Of a DNA stretch of 28,590 bases, positions 1 through 6,880 are shown one piece after another. Under the pieces are notes generated by a model. The model was not told the DNA's origin, made no database searches, and saw only the letters and a program-made list of their open reading frames with translations. The DNA lies in contig JACRIR010000151.1 of NCBI GenBank assembly GCA_016215705.1, positions 1-28,590 of the forward strand, given 5' to 3'. This DNA is from Candidatus Poribacteria bacterium. GTDB lineage: Bacteria; Abyssobacteria; SURF-5. Position 1 is the stretch's first letter. Each line of letters opens with the position of its first letter. Both the position numbers and the translations under genes were made by a program.

Positions 1-18
1 AAAGGCAAGACAAAACTG

Positions 19-43
19 TCATTCTGAGCGAAGCGAAGAATCT
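19..43 (+). repeat. Interspersed 25-nt repeat, copy 1
   Basis: The element begins TCATTCTGAGCG and ends GCGAAGAATCT. A diverged copy lies in the opposite orientation at 23317-23341. This short interspersed repeat type is widespread in environmental bacterial genomes and its function is unknown. It is also the source of spurious translated peptides around position 23320. Confidence 0.6.
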
Positions 44-248
44 AGTTTGTTTGCAATCGAAACTCGAAATCCCGCGTGCTTGCTGCTGGTTCCTTTCGCC
101 GTTCGCCTTTCTCAATCCAAAATCCAAAATAAGACACCCCCCGTCTCCTCTCGCCCCTCTGTCACCCCTGATTCCCCTCTCTATCCCGGTGATCCGCTTT
201 GCTGAATCAGCTATTGACTACTGCCCGATCATGTGGGATAATTATCTT

Positions 249-376
249 GCGGGAACGATAAGGCCGATTACAAGTACCGGAGTTCGAGGTCCAAGTTCCG
301 GGGCGTCAGAACGAGCGACATTCGCTCAAAAGATTTCTTTTCACGAACGCCTACCTCCTTGGCATATCGTTCCCGC
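249..376. repeat. Separated 12-bp inverted repeat
   Basis: GCGGGAACGATA (249-260) is perfectly complementary to TATCGTTCCCGC (365-376), with 104 bp between the arms. Inside lies a smaller hairpin, GAGCGA-cat-TCGCTC (313-327). These could be the ends of a decayed miniature element. I see no gene in between. Confidence 0.4.
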
Positions 377-500
377 CTTTTTTCCCCTCGCGGTTCGGAA
401 CGTGCCTCTAGTATACACCATTCGGGCTGTTATTCCCAAGATGTTGTGGTTGAGAGTCGTCTTATACACTATTCATCGCTGTGTCCTTTTGAAGAGTGAT

Positions 501-547
501 GCGCTTATTCGGGGACACGATGTCGCATCGTGTCCCCGAATAAGCGC
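501..547. repeat. Palindromic repeat family, copy A
   Basis: Perfect 22-bp stem (501-522 with 526-547) around the 3-nt loop TCG. The shared core is TCGGGGACAC on the left arm and GTGTCCCCGA on the right. The outer stem here is GCGCTTAT/ATAAGCGC. It belongs to the same family as 6727-6777, 8372-8414 and 16744-16792, whose outer stems differ in sequence but remain paired. It resembles REP-type elements mobilised by Y1 (RAYT) transposases; no such transposase is in the window. Confidence 0.85.
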
Positions 548-572
548 CATGCCGCACCATTTTCCCGAATTC

Positions 573-643
573 GTAGGTGCGCGCCTCGTGTTCGCCCGAC
601 CTCGAATTCACCCAATTCGGGCGAACACACGGTTCCCTCCTAC
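573..643. repeat. GTAGG...CCTAC bounded inverted repeat
   Basis: The element is bounded by GTAGG (573-577) and CCTAC (639-643) and contains a perfect 12-bp pair, GTGTTCGCCCGA (588-599) with TCGGGCGAACAC (617-628). The boundaries match the GTAGGGGC...GCCCCTAC repeat family seen at 16888 and elsewhere in the window, in a longer variant. Confidence 0.5.
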
Positions 644-667
644 AGACCGGGTCGGCCCCCGAACCGG

Positions 668-696
668 TTGACATAACCCCTTGCAAGGTTTATACT
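668..696 (+). promoter_or_regulatory. Sigma70-type promoter of the 78-aa gene
   Basis: TTGACA (668-673) and TATACT (691-696) are separated by 17 bp, which is near-consensus. Transcription would start around 703-705, leaving a short leader of about 30 nt before the strong ribosome binding site at 721-727. Confidence 0.75.
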
Positions 697-733
697 AAGA
701 TTATGGGAAAGATTGTGTTCGGAGGTGATCTTG

Positions 734-970
734 ATGGAAAGAAAAGGTGAACACAACAACCCTAAGAAAATCTTTAGGGAACAGGATGACCTTGTGATCC
801 CGAGCAAGAAATCGCTGGAGGGGTCGGACAAAGTCACATCTATCAGGCGTTCTGAAATCACAAGCATTGCTCCCGAAGATATCAACTGGAACAATATATA
901 CCTTGGCAAGAAGCACGGATTGCACAGCACCAAGCCCGGCGTCGATTCGCAGCGCAAGGGAACCATTTAA
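734..970 (+). CDS. Small hydrophilic protein of unknown function (78 aa)
   Basis: I do not recognise this protein. It is short, highly charged and Lys/Arg/Asp/Glu rich with no predicted membrane segment. It starts MERKGEHNNPKK and ends VDSQRKGTI. The ATG at 734 is chosen over an in-frame upstream start at 713 because GGAGGTGA (721-728) sits at ideal spacing only for 734. A near-consensus promoter lies 61 bp upstream of the start codon, so expression is better supported than similarity. It stands alone: 214 bp and a 12-bp inverted repeat separate it from the transporter downstream. An antisense open frame (701-1129) covers the same region but lacks comparable start signals. Confidence 0.6.
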   Translation: MERKGEHNNPKKIFREQDDLVIPSKKSLEGSDKVTSIRRSEITSIAPEDINWNNIYLGKKHGLHSTKPGVDSQRKGTI

Positions 971-1115
971 GGGAGTTTTGGCGCTCAGGGCCTCTGCAAT
1001 CACGTATTCCTCTGCGGTGAAGACGATCGGACGATTGTGTGAGGCTTGGCCGAGAACGCTTTGTGCGGGCCCCTGTTTTGCATAAGCGATTTGTCGGCCA
1101 GGCCGAATTTTCCGT

Positions 1116-1147
1116 CGGCCCATTATCAATTACTCGATAATGGGCCG
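1116..1147. promoter_or_regulatory. Perfect 12-bp hairpin upstream of MFS gene
   Basis: CGGCCCATTATC (1116-1127) pairs perfectly with GATAATGGGCCG (1136-1147) around an 8-nt loop. A short T run (TTT at 1148) follows, so it could end the upstream transcript weakly. It could equally be an operator for the transporter. It overlaps the distal ATG at 1140, one reason that start was not used. The interval 971-1115 holds no other recognisable feature. Confidence 0.55.
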
Positions 1148-1184
1148 TTTGCATATCATCTACCGGAATCATTTATTAGACCCT

Positions 1185-2390
1185 ATGAATAAGCGCGAAA
1201 AATGGATAGTCTTTCTGATGGCAAGCTGCCACACAATGGTCCATTTCTACGAACAGATTTTCCCGGCATTGTTCGTGACGATGGTCGCCTATTTCCATAT
1301 TCAGATCAGCACCGCGGGATGGATGCAGACACTGCTCGCAATGGCGTTCGGGTTCGGGGGACTGCCGGCCGGCTATCTGGCGGACCGGATCGGCTCCAAA
1401 CGACTTATCATGGTTTATCTTTTGGGAGCCGCGTTTTCTTGCATCTTCATTTCAACCGTTCATTCCGTCGCTGCGCTCGCCATAGGGCTTGCCGCAATGG
1501 GCGCATTCATCAGCCTCTACCATCCGGCCGGCACCGCGCTTGTGACCATGCAAGTCAAAGAAGTCGGCAAGGGTCTCGGCTATCATGGCATGGGGGGCGG
1601 TATGGGGGTTGCGGTCGCTCCCGGTCTTGCGGCGCTGCTGGCTGCAGTTTCCGTAAAATACGGCTGGCGGGTCTCATTCGTCGTGTTTGGCGCGCTTGGT
1701 TTGCTGGTGGCCGCCGGAGTTGCGGCGCTGAAAGTCTCCGACACTCACTCAGTCAATGCAAACAGCCGATTCTGGCCCGAGCACCTTGCCAGGGGGTCAC
1801 CGAAGCCACTCGTCCTTTTTCTATGTGTCGGCGTGCTCGTCGGCTTCTGTTATCGGGGTGTGATGACGTATCTTCCCACTTATTTCTCGCAGAACCTGAA
1901 TGGTGGAATATTCGCCGGTCACAACGTCCTCAAGGGCGGAATGTTTGCCACGGTGACACTGCTCGTGGGCGTCCTAGGACAGTTTGTCGGCGGCTACCTC
2001 TGCGGCAGGTACAAGTTGGAGAAGCTATTTGCGGTGTTGATGATTATCACAGTGCCGCTCCTTCTTTTGATGGCGGTTCTGTCGAACATCACGCTGCTCA
2101 TTACAGCGATGCTGTTCGCCTTCTTCCATTTCAGCGCCCAGCCGGTCGGCAACAGCCTCGTCGCAGAATACACCGATGCGCGCGGTCGCGGGCTCGGGTA
2201 CGGACTGTACTTCTCGACCGCATTCGGGTTTGGCTCGCTTGCCTCCGGTTTCTCCGGAACAGTTGCAGAGCATTACGGCCTGAATATGGTGTTTGTCCCG
2301 CTTGCCGGCGTGATATTCATCGGAGTTGTCATAACGCTGTACCTGGCGAGGATAAGAGAGACGGGAAACTGCAGCACGCTTGACGCTTGA
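1185..2390 (+). CDS. MFS transporter, fosmidomycin-resistance (Fsr)-like
   Basis: This is a 401-aa major facilitator with about 12 hydrophobic segments and the usual central loop near residues 195-215. After helix 2 it has the MFS motif-A-like loop GYLADRIGSKR. The N-terminal HTMVHFYEQIFPAL segment and the SLYHPAGTAL stretch are typical of the Fsr-like branch, which exports small molecules. The substrate cannot be told from sequence. The ATG at 1185 (MNKREKWIVF) places the first helix normally. An ATG at 1140 would add 15 residues encoded by the hairpin and is less likely, though neither start has a strong ribosome binding site. The HAD gene follows after 39 bp and may be cotranscribed. Confidence 0.85.
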   Translation: MNKREKWIVFLMASCHTMVHFYEQIFPALFVTMVAYFHIQISTAGWMQTLLAMAFGFGGLPAGYLADRIGSKRLIMVYLLGAAFSCIFISTVHSVAALAIGLAAMGAFISLYHPAGTALVTMQVKEVGKGLGYHGMGGGMGVAVAPGLAALLAAVSVKYGWRVSFVVFGALGLLVAAGVAALKVSDTHSVNANSRFWPEHLARGSPKPLVLFLCVGVLVGFCYRGVMTYLPTYFSQNLNGGIFAGHNVLKGGMFATVTLLVGVLGQFVGGYLCGRYKLEKLFAVLMIITVPLLLLMAVLSNITLLITAMLFAFFHFSAQPVGNSLVAEYTDARGRGLGYGLYFSTAFGFGSLASGFSGTVAEHYGLNMVFVPLAGVIFIGVVITLYLARIRETGNCSTLDA

Positions 2391-2429
2391 GACACGCGAA
2401 TGTTATCCTGAAATCAAAGGTTGATGAAA

Positions 2430-3122
2430 ATGCTTACTTGCAAGATTATATACTTCGACATGGACGGAACTCTTGTCGATTACGAGTCTGACGCGGCCCA
2501 TGCGTTCGGCAAAGCCTGCGAGCACGCGCTCGAGGGCCACCCGGACGCGGCCGATAAGCTTACAGTTGATGTGTTCAGGCGCTCGCGCGAGGCCACATAT
2601 ATACGGTACGGCGACACAGGCATTCCGATCAAGGATTGGTATTCCGAGTGCATGCGGACAGTCCTCGAATCGGTTGGAATATTCGATGCCGATCTTGCAG
2701 GCCGCATGGGCGAGTTGTACGGCCTCTTTCGGAACACCACACTGAAGGTGTTCGATGATGCGCTTGAGGTCGTGCCCAGGCTGGCGAACCGATACCGACT
2801 GGGCCTGATTTCCAACGGCTCGAGCAAAGTGCAGAAGCTGCCAATCGCGGAATATTTTGCGTATTCGGTTTATGCGCGTGAGGTGGGCCACGAGAAGCCG
2901 GCGCCGGAAATCTTTCATGCGGCCGCCGCTCTCGCGGGCTGTCGTAACAGTGAAATGCTTTACGTCGGAGACGGCCAATACACCGACATCCTCGGCGCGA
3001 AAAACGCCGGCGTCGAAATAGTGTGGATCAACCGGACAGAGGCTGATCTACTCACCGGCATACCGCGACCGGACCACGAAATACGCGATCTCCGCGAAAT
3101 CTATCGAATAGCGCCAATATGA
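2430..3122 (+). CDS. HAD-superfamily hydrolase (phosphatase)
   Basis: This 230-aa protein carries all four HAD motifs. Motif I is DMDGTLVD, with nucleophile Asp10 and acid/base Asp12. Motif II is SNGSSKV, motif III the lysine of HEKPAPEIF, and motif IV GDGQYTDILGAKNAG. An alpha-helical cap lies between motif I and motif II, as in subfamily I (PGP/haloacid dehalogenase/YjjG-like). It probably dephosphorylates a small phosphometabolite; the substrate is unknown. The start is ambiguous. TTG 2421, ATG 2424 and ATG 2430 are all in frame. AAAGG at 2416-2420 is best spaced for 2430. Its TGA overlaps the ATG of a 35-codon open frame at 3119. Confidence 0.85.
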   Translation: MLTCKIIYFDMDGTLVDYESDAAHAFGKACEHALEGHPDAADKLTVDVFRRSREATYIRYGDTGIPIKDWYSECMRTVLESVGIFDADLAGRMGELYGLFRNTTLKVFDDALEVVPRLANRYRLGLISNGSSKVQKLPIAEYFAYSVYAREVGHEKPAPEIFHAAAALAGCRNSEMLYVGDGQYTDILGAKNAGVEIVWINRTEADLLTGIPRPDHEIRDLREIYRIAPI

Positions 3123-3226
3123 GAAAGGGGCCCGAAGTCCAAGGCCTGGAGTTTGACCGGGAGATCATTCAACGTCTGCGCGCGACATTTCATAAATACG
3201 ATGACGTACTTGTTTGGCCTATGTAG
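3119..3226 (+). pseudogene. Short coupled ORF, possible nucleotidyltransferase remnant
   Basis: This 35-codon frame begins with an ATGA overlap on the HAD stop and ends at a TAG supplied by the left boundary (GTAGGGGC) of the repeat at 3223-3250. The peptide contains FDREIIQRLRATFHKYDDV. That is reminiscent of the first helix and strand of minimal nucleotidyltransferases, but it lacks the following GSR active-site region. I infer a gene whose body was lost or displaced where the repeat sits. It may equally be chance, since 35 codons prove little. Confidence 0.3.
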
Positions 3227-3250
3227 GGGCGACTCGGTGAGTCGCCCCGC
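3223..3250. repeat. GTAGGGGC palindromic repeat
   Basis: GGGGCGACTC (3226-3235) pairs with GAGTCGCCCC (3239-3248) around GGT, preceded by GTA. It is a member of the GTAGGGGC...GCCCC(TAC) family, and the related arms GGGCGACTC/GAGTCGCCC recur at 23114-23133. Confidence 0.75.
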
Positions 3251-3286
3251 AAGAAAATCTCTCAATGTTCATGAGGGAAAGAAACG

Positions 3287-4120
3287 ATGAAATTCACCAA
3301 GATGCACGGCCTCGGCAACGATTTTGTCGTGGTGGACGGCTTCAAGGAAACCGTGCCTGACCCGGAGCGATTAGCGGTCACGATATGCGACCGCCGAACC
3401 GGCGTGGGCGCCGACGGCCTAATCGTCATCATGCCGTCCAACAAGGCCGCCTTCAGGATGCACTACATCAACTCGGACGGAAGCATAGCCGAGATGTGCG
3501 GAAACGGAATTCGCTGTCTCTCTAAATACGTCTATGAGCACGGACTCACGAAGAGCGTCGATTTCCTCGTCGAGACCCCCGGTGGATTGAACCGCCAGAT
3601 ATTGCGCGTTGAAGATGGCCGCGTTGCAGAGGTGAGCGTAGACATGGGGCGTCCCAGGTTCCTCCGTCCGGAGATTCCCATGCTCGGCGGCAATTCGACG
3701 GTTGTGAATGAGCCTCTGGAGGTTGATGGACAAGTCTATCGCATTACGGCGCTCTCGACGGCTAATCCGCACGCCGTGATCTTCGTCGACGACATCGAGC
3801 GGGCGCCCGTCACCGAGGTCGGCCCGAAAATCGAGCGGCATCCGGCATTCCCGAAGCGGACCAACGTCGAATTTGTGCAGGCGCTCGACCGAGACAATAT
3901 ACGCATGAGAATCTGGGAGCGTGGCTGCGGTGAGACGCTCGCTTCCGGAAGCGGCTCATCAGCCTCCGCCGTCGCCTCGATTGTCAACGGGTTCACCGCC
4001 AGAGACGTGAACGTTCACGTTCGCCTCGGGCGACTGAGAATTTCGTGGCCGGAAAACGGCGTCATTACCATGACCGGCCCCGCGACTGAAGTATTCTCGG
4101 GCCTCTGGCCGGAGAGTTGA
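3287..4120 (+). CDS. dapF: Diaminopimelate epimerase, second catalytic Cys replaced by Ser
   Basis: This 277-aa protein matches DapF along its length. It has MHGLGNDFVVVDG, the NSDGSIAEMCGNGIRC block holding the first catalytic cysteine (Cys71), TANPHAVIFV, and the ERGCGETLASGSGSSASA block. DapF interconverts LL- and meso-diaminopimelate with two cysteines acting as base and acid, for lysine and peptidoglycan synthesis. In most family members the last block reads ACGTG. Here the catalytic position is Ser220 (codon TCC at 3944-3946). The nearest cysteine is Cys214, six residues earlier. The frame is otherwise intact, with good AGGGA spacing before ATG 3287. The enzyme may be altered in activity, or this lineage may use Ser. 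ddl follows 161 bp downstream, giving a small cell-wall cluster. Confidence 0.9.
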   Translation: MKFTKMHGLGNDFVVVDGFKETVPDPERLAVTICDRRTGVGADGLIVIMPSNKAAFRMHYINSDGSIAEMCGNGIRCLSKYVYEHGLTKSVDFLVETPGGLNRQILRVEDGRVAEVSVDMGRPRFLRPEIPMLGGNSTVVNEPLEVDGQVYRITALSTANPHAVIFVDDIERAPVTEVGPKIERHPAFPKRTNVEFVQALDRDNIRMRIWERGCGETLASGSGSSASAVASIVNGFTARDVNVHVRLGRLRISWPENGVITMTGPATEVFSGLWPES

Positions 4121-4281
4121 GGGGAAAGCTGAAAGGCGAAAGGCGAAAGGGAAATTGCCCTCTTTCCCCCTTTGTTAAAAGGGGATTAAGAGGCTGTCCG
4201 CCAATTGGCAACTTTGGGAAAACCGGCGTAGAAGCGAATTCATTCGCACGGGTTCTGTTCTGCAGTTGAGGAAGATAACAC
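4121..4281 (+). other. dapF-ddl intergenic spacer with repeats
   Basis: The spacer starts with a GAAAGGC-type run and a CCCCTTTgttaAAAGGGG hairpin (around 4170-4187). GCGAATTCATTCGC (around 4233-4246) follows, a member of the palindromic families found at 22757-23133. It ends in GAGGAA (4268-4273), the ribosome binding site of ddl. I see no promoter of good quality, so ddl may be read through from dapF. Confidence 0.5.
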
Positions 4282-5385
4282 GTGGATAAAAGCAAAATAA
4301 ACGTTGCCGTCCTGATGGGTGGCCGCACGGCCGAACATGAAATATCGGTCGCCTCCGGCAAGATGGTCCTCAAGAATCTTGACCTGTCCAAATACAACGT
4401 CAAGCCCATCACCATTACGAGAGAGGGCTCATGGGTGGTTCCGTCCGGCTACTTGTCGGACGGCGCTTCAGTCGCGGCGCTTTTGCCCGAAGTCCTCACG
4501 CGCGACTCCACTGGCAAGGAAATCATACCAGTCGAAACGGGCTCGGCTCTAAGCCGAACCGCGTCAGAAAAGGTAGACATAGTCTTTATCGCGATGCACG
4601 GGCCGTTCGGGGAGGACGGCACCATCCAGGGACTGCTGGAAATCCTGGACCTGCCTTACGTCGGCTCCGACGTCGAAGCCAGCGCGATATCCATGAATAA
4701 GATTCGGACTAAAGAGATATACATGCATCACCGCATCCCGACGCCGCGGTACCTCGTAATCGAGGAGAGCGACTGGCGCAAGAAACGGGAGTCGCTCACG
4801 GGCCGCATCGAGAAGCGGCTCGGTCTCCCGTGCGTGACCAAGCCGCCAAGGCTGGGTTCGAGCGTCGGAATAAAAATAGTCTCGGACAGAGACACCCTCG
4901 CCTCCGCTCTCGATCTGGTTTTCCGCTACGGCGCGAAGGCTCTCGTCGAGGAGTTCATACCCGGCCGCGAGATAACGTGCCCGGTGCTCGATAACGGGCC
5001 GGGCGAGAAGCCGACGGCGCTTCCCCTAGTCGAGATTGTCCCGAAGACCTCCATGTATTTCGACTATGAGGCCAAGTACTTGCCGGGTGGCTCCGAGGAG
5101 ATTGTTCCCGCGCGAATCGACGAAGAACTCACGAAGAAAGCGCAACTGCTCGGCGCCAAGGCGCATCTTGCGCTCGGCTGCTCAGGACTCTCGCGGACCG
5201 ACATGATTTTGAACGGCGAGTCCCTCTCCGTGCTCGAAACAAATACGCTGCCCGGGATGACCGAGGCTTCCCTGTTTCCCAAGGCTGCCCGGGCCGCCGG
5301 CATGAGTTTCCCGCAACTGCTCGACCATTTGATCGAGGTCGCCTTCAAGACCCACCGCTCGAAGAAAGTATGCGTGGAGCGCTGA
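4282..5385 (+). CDS. ddl: D-alanine--D-alanine ligase
   Basis: This 367-aa ATP-grasp enzyme joins two D-alanines for the peptidoglycan stem peptide. Visible in order are GGRTAEHEISVASG near the N terminus, HGPFGEDGTIQGLLE (substrate and first helix region), LDLPYVGSDVEASAISMNK, KPPRLGSSVGI (glycine-rich ATP loop), FDYEAKYLPGGSEEIVPA, SRTDMIL, and LETNTLPGMTEASLFPK with the metal/ATP-binding Glu-Asn pair. Length is normal for Ddl. The start is GTG, preceded by GAGGAA 8 nt upstream. The next gene begins 1 nt after its TGA, so they are probably translated from one message. Confidence 0.93.
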   Translation: MDKSKINVAVLMGGRTAEHEISVASGKMVLKNLDLSKYNVKPITITREGSWVVPSGYLSDGASVAALLPEVLTRDSTGKEIIPVETGSALSRTASEKVDIVFIAMHGPFGEDGTIQGLLEILDLPYVGSDVEASAISMNKIRTKEIYMHHRIPTPRYLVIEESDWRKKRESLTGRIEKRLGLPCVTKPPRLGSSVGIKIVSDRDTLASALDLVFRYGAKALVEEFIPGREITCPVLDNGPGEKPTALPLVEIVPKTSMYFDYEAKYLPGGSEEIVPARIDEELTKKAQLLGAKAHLALGCSGLSRTDMILNGESLSVLETNTLPGMTEASLFPKAARAAGMSFPQLLDHLIEVAFKTHRSKKVCVER

Positions 5386-5386
5386 T

Positions 5387-5938
5387 ATGTGGAATTCCAA
5401 GCCGGTAATAGCGATTTTCGGAAGTTCTCAGGCCGTGGAAGGCGACGCCGACTATGAACAGGCCCGCTTGCTCGGACGCCTGCTCGCGCGCTCCGGATTC
5501 GTAGTCTGTAACGGCGGCTATACGGGTGTCATGGAGGCCACCGCTCGAGGCGCCTCCGAAGCGCATGGAGTTGCGCTCGGCCTCACACTCGAGGTGTTCG
5601 GCGACAAGGAGTCGGCAAATCCCTTCGTTACGCGCGAAATCAGGAACGCGACCCTCTTCGACCGCCTTGCCAATTTTGTGAAACTTGCCGAAGGATTCAT
5701 GGCGCTCAAGGGAGGCGTGGGAACACTGGCGGAATTCTCCATTGTCTGGAGTCTTCTGCAAATCCGCGCGATTGATTCAAAACCTTTTGTTTTCATTGGC
5801 CGGCATTGGACTGAAACCATTCAAAACCTGCGAAAGACTCTCGAGATACGAGAGAAGGACATCAAGTTGTTCCACATTGTCTCGACTCCGGAAGAAGCAG
5901 TGGAAATGCTGAAGAAAAGCTTGTCCGTGAAGAAATGA
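5387..5938 (+). CDS. LOG-family / SLOG nucleotide-binding protein
   Basis: This 183-aa single-domain Rossmann-like protein has IAIFGSSQAVEGD at the N terminus, NGGYTGVMEATARGA, and GGVGTLAE near residue 113. That last one is the conserved GGxGTxxE motif of the LOG/TIGR00725-TIGR00730 group, once misnamed lysine decarboxylases. Characterised relatives hydrolyse nucleoside 5'-monophosphates or bind nucleotides. The precise substrate here is not evident. It lacks the proline usually before GGxGT (here Lys). It is 1 nt from ddl upstream and overlaps the DUF1848 gene by ATGA downstream, so the three are one translational unit. Confidence 0.85.
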   Translation: MWNSKPVIAIFGSSQAVEGDADYEQARLLGRLLARSGFVVCNGGYTGVMEATARGASEAHGVALGLTLEVFGDKESANPFVTREIRNATLFDRLANFVKLAEGFMALKGGVGTLAEFSIVWSLLQIRAIDSKPFVFIGRHWTETIQNLRKTLEIREKDIKLFHIVSTPEEAVEMLKKSLSVKK

Positions 5939-6717
5939 AAAAGGTGATCTCTGCAAGCAGGCGAATCGATATGGTTGCCTGTTTCCCCGATGAACTGGTT
6001 CGAGTGCTTGCCGAAAAATGCCCGCCCGAGCAAACCCACACACTTGTTATCTGGACCAAGAACCCTTTAAACCTGCTAACGCATGAGCCGCTCAGCAAAA
6101 TACGCCACCACTATCTCTTGTTTATTCATTTCACCATAACGGGTATGGGAGGCACAACGCTTGAGCCAAACGCGCCGCCGTTCGACAAGATGCTGGAACT
6201 ACTCGGGCCGCTCGTCGACTACGTCGGCGAACCGGCGCGAATACGAGTCCGATTCGACCCCATCGTGCATCTGCTTCTTTCTGAGGGGAAGAAATTCAGC
6301 AACGTCGATTCCTTTGAGTCTGTTGTCGCTGTGGCTCAAAGACACGGTATCCGTAACTTCTCCATAAGCTGGATGTCCGCGTACAAGAAAGTCACTGCGC
6401 GATTACACAGGCACGGTTTCTCGGATGCGCCGCTCTCACCGGAGGAGTGGCAAAAGGAATTCAGCCGGCTGAGCGACACGGCCGCCGGACACTCGGTGAC
6501 CTTGCACGGCTGCTGTGTTCCCGGCATGCCGGTCTCACGCTGCATAGACGGCGATTTATTGACCGCGCTGCACCCGGAGAAAGAGCCCTGCTCGACCAGA
6601 AAGGCCAAAGGCCAGCGAGAAACGTGTGGATGCACAGAGAGTCTCGATATCGGCTGGTACAACCCGTGTCCGCACGGATGCATTTACTGCTATGCGAATC
6701 CCGCGCATCTTTCATAA
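5935..6717 (+). CDS. DUF1848 protein with C-terminal CxxxCxxC cluster
   Basis: This 260-aa protein opens with VISASRRIDMVACFPDELV and has LVIWTKNPLNLL and RVRFDPIVHL. It ends with ETCGCTESLDIGWYNPCPHG followed by CIYCYAN. This is the architecture of DUF1848, a family of unknown function. Three cysteines (245, 249, 252) form CxxxCxxC, the spacing of radical-SAM [4Fe-4S] clusters, followed by a Tyr-Ala-Asn as in spore photoproduct lyase-like sequences. An earlier HGCCVPG and CGC pair could supply further ligands. The motif sits at the extreme C terminus, unlike canonical radical SAM enzymes. A 4-nt overlap with the LOG gene shows translational coupling. The palindrome copy B lies just after its stop. 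Confidence 0.8.
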   Translation: MKKVISASRRIDMVACFPDELVRVLAEKCPPEQTHTLVIWTKNPLNLLTHEPLSKIRHHYLLFIHFTITGMGGTTLEPNAPPFDKMLELLGPLVDYVGEPARIRVRFDPIVHLLLSEGKKFSNVDSFESVVAVAQRHGIRNFSISWMSAYKKVTARLHRHGFSDAPLSPEEWQKEFSRLSDTAAGHSVTLHGCCVPGMPVSRCIDGDLLTALHPEKEPCSTRKAKGQRETCGCTESLDIGWYNPCPHGCIYCYANPAHLS

Positions 6718-6726
6718 AAACGTGTA

Positions 6727-6777
6727 TGCCCTTAATTCGGGGACACCTTGCCGCAAGGTGTCCCCGAATTAAGGGCA
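6727..6777. repeat. Palindromic repeat family, copy B
   Basis: Perfect 24-bp stem (6727-6750 with 6754-6777) around loop CCG. The core matches copy A, but the outer arm is TGCCCTTAAT/ATTAAGGGCA and the inner bases are CTTG/CAAG instead of GATG/CATC. All changes preserve pairing. It sits 10 bp after the DUF1848 stop and might act as a terminator, although no T tract follows. Confidence 0.85.
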
Positions 6778-6808
6778 ATGGTCTATCCTGACGCATTTGT
6801 TCAAGGGA

Positions 6809-6836
6809 TTGCCGCAAGGTGTCCCCGAATTAAGGG
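6809..6836 (+). repeat. Half copy of palindrome B
   Basis: The 28 bases from TTGCCGCAAGG to AATTAAGGG are identical to the loop and right arm of copy B (6749-6776), repeated 60 bp downstream without a left arm. This looks like a partial duplication or a single-strand transposition remnant. It forms part of the non-coding interval 6718-6880 ahead of the GlcD gene. Confidence 0.8.
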
Positions 6837-6880
6837 AAACGGTGGTCGGCTTCTCAAGGCGACATAGAGCGTGTGCGAAC

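Larger units (their letters stand above)
1..667. other. Gene-free repeat-rich stretch
   Basis: I see no credible gene here. The one long open frame (51-671, plus) has no ribosome binding site, is built from translated repeats and reads straight through the palindrome at 501-547, so I treat it as chance. The stretch holds pyrimidine-rich runs, several inverted repeats (listed separately) and, at its right edge, the promoter of the 78-aa gene. Confidence 0.6.

Noticed and set aside
51-671. 206-aa open frame
   Set aside because: No ribosome binding site, composition of translated pyrimidine-rich DNA, and it reads through the palindrome at 501-547 and other repeats.
701-1129. 142-aa minus-strand open frame opposite the 78-aa gene
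   Set aside because: No promoter or ribosome binding site; the plus strand has a near-consensus promoter and an ideal ribosome binding site.
1202-2383. 393-aa open frame inside the transporter
   Set aside because: Second-frame shadow of the MFS gene; Arg-rich with no family features, while the overlapping frame has clear transmembrane helices.
6727-6777. Rho-independent terminator after the DUF1848 gene
   Set aside because: The hairpin is a member of the dispersed palindrome family and has no following T tract, so termination is at most a side effect.
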